Assembly (NCBI GenBank): GCA_024516155.1 | Contig: JAJJXM010000070.1 | Span: forward strand, 1 to 64,000 | Direction: 5' to 3' | Length of the DNA stretch: 64,000 nt | Source: Pyronema omphalodes | Lineage: Eukaryota > Ascomycota > Pezizomycetes > Pezizales > Pyronemataceae | Shown: piece by piece, positions 1-8,719 of the stretch | Numbering within the stretch: the first letter of the stretch is position 1 | Layout: each line of letters starts with the position of its first letter | Translations under genes and position numbers: made by a program | The notes under the pieces: model-generated | Told to the model about the DNA's origin: nothing | What the model saw: the letters and a program-made list of their open reading frames with translations, nothing else | Databases searched by the model: none

Positions 1-165
1 CAATCAGTCTCTCAGTCACAACGGCACGGCACACACAACAACACAACAACACAACAGCAACACAACACAACACAACACGGCAAGACAACGGCACGATGTC
101 AATCAACAACCACGACAACACAATGATGACGCAACACAACGGCTCGTCAGCCGTGTGCCGTGACA
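1..165 (-). mobile_element. Partial family B LTR at window edge
   Basis: Positions 1-165 match 8549-8708 nearly base for base, apart from a longer CACAA-rich run. They end in the same GTGCCGTGACA terminus as the complete family B LTR at 8176-8708. The sequence switches directly to family A leader/gag sequence at 166, so a B element or solo LTR inserted into an A copy. The other LTR end lies outside the window, so a target duplication cannot be tested. Confidence 0.8.
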
Positions 166-431
166 ACGACGACCTTGTCATTTTGGTCCATTTCGAGGGA
201 TAAACGGAGGTGCCAGATGTTGGTTTCGTCGTTATATTGAATTCGAGTTGCTGCGTATTCGTTTCCGAGTTCTCGAGCAATTTCGATTTCGCCGAGGACG
301 ACGGGGTTTTCGAGGGAACGGAAAATCGGTAATAGATTGATGAATTCGTAGAACCAGAGGTTGTGAAGCATGTAAAGCTTGTTGTAATCGAGAGTTGACG
401 GTAGAGCCGGCAGGTCTTGATTACACAGTTA
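166..431 (-). pseudogene. 5' leader and first gag codons of a neighbouring A copy
   Basis: This stretch is near identical to 6424-6689, which holds the 5' leader and gag start of element A. Only about nine gag codons (MDQNDKVVV, from position 191 leftwards) remain before the B LTR cuts the copy at 165. It lies on the PBS side of the LTR at 432-1575. That LTR is therefore flanked by internal retrotransposon sequence on both sides, which shows a tandem arrangement and not a simple insertion. Confidence 0.75.
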
Positions 432-1575
432 TGTTGTAACGGCGAACAAGGGAGAGATAGCTGACGGAGAACCTGAGGGCTCTTCTCAATTATTCACTCT
501 TGAGTTCAATGAATATAACCTTATAATAACTTCAACGTTAGAAACTCTTAAGCTGTGTCAAGCATCAACTTAGAGACTTTCTGTGTTTAGAAGTTTAAGG
601 AAATAAACAAAGATTTCAAGGGACAAAGAGATCCAAAGACGGGAACGAGAACGAGGATGTAAACAAAGATTTCGACAAAGTATTTGAATTTGTAAATAAA
701 CAAATAACTGTGTAAGGAGAAAAGAAAAACAAAATAAACAAACAAAGAAACAATCCTCTTATATACAGTTTTTCCTCCTTACACACCGAGCCACTATTTG
801 CAGATTTTTCCCGAAAAATAACTAAGTAAACAACGCGGTCGCGGTTGCGCGTTCTAGACGCGCAAACGCGTTCGTACCAAATTAGCGTGTTTGCGTGCAC
901 AGCCTCGTCGCGCGCTCGTGAGCGTATCTCGCGTGCACGATAGCGTAACTCGCGTGCGCGGTAGCGTACTTCGCGTGCGCGCTAGCGTAACCCTAAGCGT
1001 AGTCACGCGCGCGCTTCCGTAACCCTAATCGTGCGCGTGCGTCCGTAACCCTAACCCTAGCTGTGCGCGTACGGTCACAAACCTAACCCTAGTTTGTGTG
1101 CGTGCGGGTTCAACCCTAACCCTAGTCACGTGAATCCAGATCAGCTGCGATTGGAAGGATGGTGCAATACTGATAAGGTCACATGACTAGATCTTATCTT
1201 ATCGATAAGATGATCGTGCCCTAGCCCTAGTCACGTGTGTGCACATTAGTAGACCAGTGCGCGTGCATACTGATCTACTACTGATTAGAGACACGTGACC
1301 GATCTTATCTAATAGGATAAGATGATCGGTAGACCGTAGGTATGGAATTTCCGAAAAGGGATCCGAACAGACCCCTAACCCTGGGGATAGGTCACGTGAC
1401 CTTCTTGACAATTTGGGAATAGGGCGTAACCCTAACCCAGGCGAGTGACGAGTGATGATCGAAGACCGAAGGATAATAGAAATGAATAAACAAACGAGTG
1501 CTGCATAATGAAGCGAATGATAATAGGTGAATGAATGACGAGGAGGGGGAAGGTAATAATTCTCGAGCCGTGACA
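432..1575 (-). mobile_element. Family A LTR (left copy, 3' LTR of element A)
   Basis: On the plus strand the LTR runs from TGTTGTAACGGCG to CGAGCCGTGACA (TG...CA ends with a short imperfect inverted repeat). It is 1144 bp, the same length as the copy at 6690-7833. It holds a GC-rich block of alternating purine-pyrimidine (CGCGTGCGCG-like) repeats, several TAACCC hexamers (about 980-1125 and 1375-1440), CACGTG palindromes and paired GATAAG motifs. A polypurine tract (minus strand, GGGGGATCC) abuts it at 1576-1585. Confidence 0.88.
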
Positions 1576-1614
1576 GGATCCCCCATCTTGGACTGAGCTC
1601 CGGCGAAGTAACTT

Positions 1615-4600
1615 CTAAGATAAGTTGGGGAGAGGTCCCGGTTTATCGGGGTACTTTTATGAAAGTCGTCAACGGCTTTACTGTCGGAATGAAGTTCGGC
1701 GGGTTCCCAATCGGGCATATCGTATCCAACCCATTTAACCATATACTGGAGTTTCTTCCGGTGAATTCGGGAGTCGAGGATAGCTTCGATGAAGTATTCG
1801 TCTTCACCGTCGATTTCCACCGGGGGGTGGTGGGTCTGATTGTTGACCGGGGTAGGGGGTCATTCGCAGCGGGTTCCAATAGGGAAACATGTTGAACGTT
1901 GTGGCATTTCATCGTCGGGGGTAGTTCTAATCGGTAGGCATAGGGGGATACTTTGGCGATAATCTTGAGGGGTCCGTAACGTTTGTTGTCTAATTTCCGG
2001 GAGGGTCGACGGGTTTTCCAATTGCGGGCATTCATCCATACCAGATCTCCGGGCTGACAATTCGGTGACGGGAGTCGATGTTCATCGGCATTCTCTTGAT
2101 AACGTAGATTAGCTCTATTGATTTCAGCTCGTAAATGGTTATGGATTTCGGCGAGGGTTTTCGAAGTTGTGAGGGCCCGTCGATCGTTTACATCGTTCTA
2201 AGCTGCTGGGAGTAAATCGAATTGGCAACGGGGGTCGAATCCTTTATTAGCAAAGAACGGGGAAGTTCCCGTTGTCTTGGATGCTTGGTTATTCGCAGCG
2301 AATTCTGCTAATGGTAACCAGTCAGCCCAATCGTCTTGAAGATAGTTGACGTGGGCTCGAAGGTATTGTTCCATGATAGCGTTCATTCGTTCTGTTTGAC
2401 CGTCCGTTTGTGGATGGAATGCAGTAGATAATCGAGGCTCGATTCCCAACCGTCGACAGTGATTCTTCCAAAACAAAGCAGCGAATTGGGGTCCTCGATC
2501 AGAGACAATGGTAAGGGGGAGTCCATGCAATCGAAAGATGTGGGTAATAAACAAAGACGATAATTCCTTTGCGTCGATATCTGTTCGACAGGCAATCAGA
2601 TGTCGTTCTTTGGTTAATCTGTCCACAACTACCCAAATTGCATCACACCCATTGGACCATGGTAATGCTGTTACGAAGTCCATTGATATGTCCTGCCAGG
2701 GTCTTTCTGGGATGGGTAGTGGGCGTAGGATACCAAACGGGGCGTGTCTGGTAGGTTTCGAACGTTGGCAGGTATGACAATTCCGAATATATCTTTCCAC
2801 GTCTGTCCTCATCTGGGGCCATGTATAGGTTCTTGAGAGGTATGCTAATGTTTTAGATCTACCTGGGTGTCCAGCCGTAGCAGAGTCGTGGTGTTGTTGC
2901 ATTAGGTGTAATCGTAGAGGTTCGTAATTCGGGACCCATAAACATCCCCGGTAGAGTAAACGGTTATTGTTTACTGTACATTCGGCTAATGTAATGTCTT
3001 TACAATAACGAGTGTTATTGTTTAGCATTTCAATAACCTTAGTAGGGAATGGGTCTTTCTCGTAGGCTTCCGTGAAGAGCTGGGATAAGGTGGGGTTTGT
3101 TTGTTGTGGGTCCGGTATTACGGTTTGTTGCGAATTCGTTATTGTTTGTTGATTACTGGGGTAACAGCCGCAACGTGAAGGATATTCTCTGGCTTAATGA
3201 TCGTTGTGGGGTTCTCTAGGGAGCGTTCATCCCCCTCTTTAGGCAGATCTCCGGATCGACGAGTCAGTGCGTCTGGTTTACCGCCTGCGGTACCGGGGCG
3301 GTAAACAATGTTAAAATTAAACTGAGGCAAGAACTGGGACCAACGGGCTTGACTGCGGTTCAAGAGCTTCGTCGAAGTAAAATATTCCAGATTCTTATGA
3401 TCTGACAGTACTCGAATGGGGTTAATAACAGATTGTAATTCGGCACGCCATTCTTCGAAAGCCCGGACGATAGCCATGAGTTCTTTATCGTATATCTCAT
3501 AATTACATTCGGCGGGGGAATGTTTCTTTGAGAAGTAAGCAATAGGGTGTAAGATTCCTTCGTCATCATACTGAGAAAGTACTCCGGCAGAGACATAATC
3601 GGAAGCATCGGTTTCGACAATAACATCTCGGTCTGGGTCGAAACGAGCCAGAACGGGGGCAGATGTAAATGTCGATTTCAATTCCTCAAAGGCCTGTTGC
3701 TGAGGTTCCGACCAGACGAAGGGAACTCCTTTTCGTGTGAGTAACGTGAGAGGTTGGACTATTTTTGAATAGTTCTTAACGAAACGTCGATACAAATTTG
3801 CAAAACCCAAAAACGCTCTAACATCTTTGAGGTTTCGGGGAGATTCCCAATCTCGAACTGCAGTAATCTTTTCAGGGTTCATCTTTATTCCTTCTGTACT
3901 AATGATGAGTCCTAAGTATTTTACTTCCTTCTGATAGAACTCACATTTCTCTGGTTTGAGATGTAACCCTGCTTTTTCGAATGCTTCGAGGATCAATTTA
4001 ACATGTTGTTTATGTTCTTCGAGATTATCCGAATAGATCAGGGTGTCATCCAAATAGGCAGTACAGAATCGATCAAGGTAAGGTGCCAATACGTCGTTAA
4101 TGAAGTTCTGAAACGTTGCAGAGGCATTGGTAAGCCCGAAGGGCATAACCAATGATTCGAATAATCCGTACCGGGTACGAAAGGCGGTTTTCCATTCTTC
4201 CCCATTTGCCATACGTAATAAATTATACGCTCCCCTAATGTTGAGCTTAGTGAACCACTTAGCTCTTGAAAGGTTCATTAAGGTATCCTGCATCAGGAGA
4301 AGAGGGTAGCGATTCTTGATCGTTCCGGCGTTGATTCCACGATAATCGACCACCAAACGCAATGAACCATCGCCTTTCTTTACGAAAAGAATGGGAGCAG
4401 CCGATGGGGATGAAGAGGCACGGATGAAACCTTTGGTGAGGTTTTCATCTAACCAACGCTTCAATTCCTCCAACTCTGGACGTGATAGGGAGTAAAGGGG
4501 GCCGAAGGGAGGCTGAAAACCATCGACGAGTGATATCTTGTCATCCGACGGTCGATGGGGCGGTAACTTATCGGCATTGACTTTTTCGAAGATTCCCAAG

Positions 4601-5336
4601 TACTGGTGATATTCGGGGGGTACATTAGTCTTAAGATCCGGTTCCTCTTTCTCTGGTTGAAGAGCTGTGGTGATTTCATTCAAAGATAAGGAGAATTGTT
4701 CGACTTTTCCGTAACGGATATTGGCATTGTTTACGATTCGTCGAAACGTCGTAGCTGAAAAAGCACAGATCTTGTTCTGTTGTTTTGGAGCAATACCCCT
4801 AACAGGGGTGGGTGTTAACGTGGTTCGGTGGGGGAGGCAGTTCGGTGATGAGAATTTGATATCGTTGTCGGCGAAGTTTATTGTAACATCGTGTTTACCA
4901 AGCCATGGGATTCCTAAAACGAGGGGATAATGACCAAGCCGAGTAACGTAGGCAGTTAGTAATTCATGATGGTCTCCTATTGTACATTCGACTTCAACGT
5001 ATTCGGTGATGTCTCCTGATGAAATGGGTCGACCATCAATTACTTCAACCATTTTGGGGTTTTTTAATTGATAACGGGGGAAGTTGTGTTGGCGTGCGAA
5101 GTCTTCGTTCATGAAGGAAATTCCTGTGCATCCGCAGTCTACGAGAGCATGAGTATCGATTTTGGTATTGTGTTCAGTTAGTGTACATGGCACAACCAAA
5201 TGATTCCCATCCAATTCGTTTTCTTGTTTACTTGACAAAGAACTAGCGGATACATAAACGATTTCCTGAGATGAAAAGAAAGACGAGGCAGGGGCTGGTC
5301 CAACAACAGAGCCAACAGGCTGTTGATGGACTACTC
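1615..5336 (-). pseudogene. Element A Pol polyprotein, damaged
   Basis: Reading leftwards from the gag overlap, the frame encodes an aspartic protease segment and an RT with YLDD (DRFCTAYLDDTLIYSD). RNase H follows (VETDASDYVSAGVL, DHKNLEYF), then an integrase with HHCC finger (HH...CHTCQR) and a DDE core (VVVDRL, SDRGPQF, HPQTDGQTERMN). A chromodomain comes last (EDEYFIEAILDSR, near 1800-1640). The first long frame ends at 3139 and the integrase continues in another frame. A TAG stands at 2198-2200 and one-base shifts occur near 1860, 1825 and 1655. The equivalent 3' region at 7873-8169 is open, so these lesions are specific to this copy. The natural stop is at 1615-1617. Confidence 0.88.
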
Positions 5337-5343
5337 TTTTCCC
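5300..5343 (-). promoter_or_regulatory. Candidate -1 ribosomal frameshift signal, element A
   Basis: On the minus strand a canonical X XXY YYZ heptamer, G GGA AAA (5343-5337), lies in the gag frame two codons before the gag TAG (5331-5333). A 7-nt spacer follows. Then comes a hairpin: CCATCAACAG (5329-5320), a 10-nt loop, and CTGTTGTTGG (5309-5300), pairing 9 of 10 positions. Slipping back one base at the heptamer enters exactly the frame that continues into protease. Heptamer, spacer and stem match known -1 signals. Function is inferred. Confidence 0.7.
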
Positions 5344-6449
5344 TGGTCGACGTCAGGGTTTGTTGCGATATCCAAAACCTCGGCGGCGGCTAGACGAATC
5401 TTGCGGGAGTTGTTTGCTGCCAACGTAAAACATTCGGTCTGGAAGTGATCGGCTGATCCACAATAAAGACAGAGTCCCTTAGCCATTCGTTCATCAAGAC
5501 GGCATTGGTTCTGAGCCTTTTGGGAAGCTGGTAGGTCCATGGGGGCTGATCCGTAATTACCACTATTGGTATTCGTTGGGTGGGACGCCGGGCAAGACGG
5601 CGTGGAGCTGGAACGACTGGGGACCGAAGGAACGTGCCGCTTTGTGGTGTTTGAATGAGCTCGAATTCTATAATCTAGCTTCATACCAAGATCCACAAAT
5701 TTGGTGAAGTTCTGAGGTTCTTCGGCTTGGTAAACAAGACTGGTCTGAAGGTCCCGAGAGAGCCCACGCTTCAGAGCAGCCTTCTTTGCGTTTTCATCAT
5801 AGTTCAAGATAGCCATTAATCGTTGGAACTCTGCGTAATATTGGCTAAACTCACGGTTGCCCTGTTGAAGTTTATCCAATTCCGCAGATGCAGTACCAAC
5901 TTGATCAGGATCTCCGAAGGCAGCTTCCAGCATTGTAATGAGAGCCTCAACGTCCTTAAGCTTAATCTTATCTGTAAGGACGTAAGGTTGAATTTGATTC
6001 TGGGCGTTGCCTTTGAGATATCCATAGGTATAACGTAGCTTATGTTGATCATCGGTAAAACGGGAGGAGTCTCCGGCGAGCTTGGATCTGACCTTCGAGA
6101 TGAAGTTCAAGAGTTCCTTGCGTTCACCAGAGAACTCAGGTGGGTGGGGTAATTCGATAGGACGGGTATTCGGAAGGGGATCGTTCTTCGTAAGGGCTTG
6201 TAGGAGTCGAACGGAGGCGTTGGTGCTGTCGAGATCCCTCTCCAAGTCGGTAATTCGTTGGGCGTAGAGGGAGTTGTCCTTTCGAGCTTCTGTGAGTTCG
6301 ACTCGGAGGTCTTCTCTAAGTTGACAGTCTCGTTCGTATTCCTTTACGGCGTCGCGGACCAATTTGATCTTCGTGGGGTCCTGTTCGACCTCCAACCTCT
6401 CGGCTTCGTTGAGGTACAGAGCCACGACGACCTTGTCATTTTGGTCCAT
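5331..6449 (-). CDS. Element A Gag polyprotein
   Basis: This is a 372-residue retrotransposon capsid protein that would form the cytoplasmic virus-like particle and bind the element RNA. It starts at a true ATG at 6449. Residues about 30-75 look coiled-coil-like (many E, L, R and K). The Retrotrans_gag-like helical domain lies near residues 100-240 and includes FSQYYAEFQRL. A CCHC zinc knuckle, CLYCGSADHFQTEC, lies near residue 325. The frame is uninterrupted and ends at TAG (5331), just after a GGGAAAA heptamer that would let some ribosomes shift into pol. The ATG sits about 240 nt downstream of the 5' LTR edge (6690), a normal leader length. Confidence 0.9.
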   Translation of the reverse strand: MDQNDKVVVALYLNEAERLEVEQDPTKIKLVRDAVKEYERDCQLREDLRVELTEARKDNSLYAQRITDLERDLDSTNASVRLLQALTKNDPLPNTRPIELPHPPEFSGERKELLNFISKVRSKLAGDSSRFTDDQHKLRYTYGYLKGNAQNQIQPYVLTDKIKLKDVEALITMLEAAFGDPDQVGTASAELDKLQQGNREFSQYYAEFQRLMAILNYDENAKKAALKRGLSRDLQTSLVYQAEEPQNFTKFVDLGMKLDYRIRAHSNTTKRHVPSVPSRSSSTPSCPASHPTNTNSGNYGSAPMDLPASQKAQNQCRLDERMAKGLCLYCGSADHFQTECFTLAANNSRKIRLAAAEVLDIATNPDVDQGKE

Positions 6450-6689
6450 TTCGAGGGATTAACGGAGGTGCCAGATGTTGGTTTCGTCGTTATATTGAAT
6501 TCGAGTTGCTGCGTATTCGTTTCCGAGTTCTCGAGCAATTTCGATTTCGTCGAGGACGACGGGGTTTTCGAGGGAACGGAAAATCGGTAATAGATTGATG
6601 AATTCGTAGAACCAGAGGTTGTGAAGCATGTAAAGCTTGTTGTAATCGAGAGTTGACGGTAGAGCCAGCAGGTCTTGATTACACAGTTA

Positions 6690-7833
6690 TGTTGTAACGG
6701 CGAACAAGGGAGAGATAGCTGATGGAGAACCTGAGGGCTCTTCTCAATTATTCACTCTTGAGTTCAATGAATATAACCTTGTAATAACTTCAACGTTAGA
6801 AACTCTTAAGCTGTGTCAAGCATCAACTGAGAGACTTTCTGTGTTTAGAAGTGTAAGGAAATACGCAAAGATTTCAAGGGACAAAGAGATCCAAAGACGG
6901 GGACGAGAACGAGGACGTAAACAAAGATTTCGACAAAGTATTTGAATTTGTAAATAAACAAATCACTGTGTAAGGAGAAAAGAAAAACAAAATAAACAAA
7001 CAAAGAAACAATCCTCTTATATACAATTTTTCCTCCTTACACGCCGAGCCACTATTTGCAGATTTTTCCCGAAAAATAACTAAGTAAACAACGCGGTCGC
7101 GGTTGCGCGTTCTAGACGCGCTAACGCGTTCGTACCAGATTAGCGTGTTTGCATGCACAGCCTCGTCGCGCGCTCGTTAGCGTATCTCGCGTGCGCGATA
7201 GCGTAACTCGTGTGCGCGGTAGCGTACTTCGCGTGCGCGCTAGCGTAACCCTAAGCGTAGTCAGGCGCGCGCTTCCGTAACCTTAACCGTGCGCGTGCGT
7301 CCGTAACCCTAACCCTAGCTGTGCGCGTACGGTCACAAACCTAACCCTAGTTTGTGTGCGTGCGGGTGCAACCCTAACCCTAGTCACGTGAATCCAGATC
7401 AGCTGCGATTGGAAAGATGGTGCAATACTGATAAGGTCACATGACTAGATCTTATCCTATCGATAAGATGATCGTGCCCTAGCCCTAGTCACGTGTGCGC
7501 ACATTAGTAGACCAGTGCGCGTGCATACTGATCTACTACTGATTAGAGACACGTGACCGATCTTATCTAATCGGATAAGATGATCGGTAGACCGTAGGTA
7601 TGGAATTTCCGAAAAGGGATCCGAACAGACCCCTAACCCTGGGGATAGGTCCCGTGACCTTTTTGACAATCTGGGAATTGAGGGTAACCCTAACCCAGGC
7701 GAGTGACGAGTGATGATCGAAGACCGCAGGATAATAGAAATGAATAAACAAACGAGTGCTGAATAATGAAGCGAATGATAATAGGTGAATGAATACCGAG
7801 GAGGGGGAAGGTAATAATTCTCGAGCCGTGACA
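6690..7833 (-). mobile_element. Family A LTR (right copy, 5' LTR of element A)
   Basis: It has the same termini (TGTTGTAACGG...CCGTGACA) and length (1144 bp) as the LTR at 432-1575, with scattered substitutions (for example CGGATAAG against AGGATAAG near 7580). TAACCC hexamers lie at about 7245-7385. It drives gag to its left, but its right edge abuts the polypurine tract and chromodomain of another A copy, so it also serves as that copy's 3' LTR. Confidence 0.88.
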
Positions 7834-8175
7834 GGATCCCCCTTCTTGGACTGAGCTCCGGCGAAGTAACTTCTAAGATAAGTTGGGGAGGGGTCCCGGT
7901 TTATCGGGGTACTTTTTATGAAAGTCGTCAACGGCTTTACTGTCGGAATGAAGTTCGGCGGGTTCCCAATCGGGCATATCGTATCCAACCCATCTAACCA
8001 TATACTGGAGTTTCTTCCGGTGAATTCGGGAGTCGAGGATAGCTTCGATGAAGTATTCGTCTTCACCGTCGATTTCCACCGGGGGTGGTGGGTCTGATTG
8101 TTGACCGGGGTAGGGGTCATTCGCAGCGGGTTCCAATAGGGAAACATGTTGAACGTTGTGGGATTTCATCGTCGG
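7834..8175 (-). pseudogene. 3' end of a second A copy (integrase tail and chromodomain)
   Basis: From 8169 to 7873 the minus strand encodes the integrase tail (MKSHNVQHVSLLEPAAND) and a complete chromodomain (EDEYFIEAILDSR, YMVRWVGYD, WEPAELH), ending at TAG (7873-7875). The reading frame is intact here, unlike the equivalent part of the left copy. The sequence is cut at 8175 by the B LTR. Chromodomains target integration to methylated-histone heterochromatin. That role is known for the family but not shown here. Confidence 0.85.
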
Positions 8176-8708
8176 TGTCAGGGAACTAGGAACGGACGTT
8201 CAAAGAACACACTGAACACTACCGGCAAGAGGGACTAGGCGGGTTCCGGGACGGGGAACGGCAGGACAAGGACCGAAGTGCTCGTCAGACGGACGGCACA
8301 CGAAACAGGAACAGGGACAAGGACAAGAGTGACGTAGGACTGGGAGAAGAAGTCTTTATTAGGAGCAAGGGAAAGACACAAGACGTTCGATGGAGAACTC
8401 GACAACTGGGAGGCAAGCCTCCTTATGTACAAAGGGGCGGCCAGCACTCTTGCTGGGCCCTCATCCAACATCGCTACATGAGCTTCCGTTCTCCATCAAT
8501 TCTCCTGCGACGCCACAGCTCTCCAGCTCGTGGTACGTCATCCATCATCAATCAGTCTATCAGTCACAACGGCACGGCACACACAACAACACAACAACAC
8601 AACAGCAACACAACACAACACGGCAAGACAACGGCACGATGTCAATCAACAACCACGACAACATAATGATGACGCGACACAACGGCTCGTCAGCCGTGTG
8701 CCGTGACA
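8176..8708 (-). mobile_element. Family B LTR (3' LTR of element B)
   Basis: This 533-bp LTR runs from TGTCAGGGAAC to GTGCCGTGACA with TGTCA/TGACA inverted ends. The adjacent minus-strand polypurine tract (8709-8720, ACGGGGGGGTAC read towards the LTR) confirms it as the 3' LTR. It contains a CACAACACAA-type simple repeat near 8580-8625. It interrupts an A-family integrase at 8175. Confidence 0.87.
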
Positions 8709-8719
8709 GTACCCCCCCG

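Larger units (their letters stand above)
432..7833 (-). mobile_element. Ty3/Gypsy chromovirus A (LTR-gag-pol-LTR)
   Basis: This unit has two 1144-bp LTRs, a gag with a CCHC knuckle, and a pol in the order protease, RT, RNase H, integrase, chromodomain, which defines a Ty3/Gypsy chromovirus. No target duplication flanks the unit. The base outside the left LTR is A-family leader and outside the right LTR is A-family polypurine tract and chromodomain. Gag is open. Pol has a TAG at 2198 and several one-base shifts, so this copy is probably not autonomous unless the shifts are base-calling errors in homopolymers. Confidence 0.88.

Noticed and set aside
980..1440. TAACCC repeats as a chromosome end or interstitial telomere
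   Set aside because: The hexamers are interspersed in an LTR and occur at the same places in both A LTRs, so they belong to the element, not to a telomere tract.
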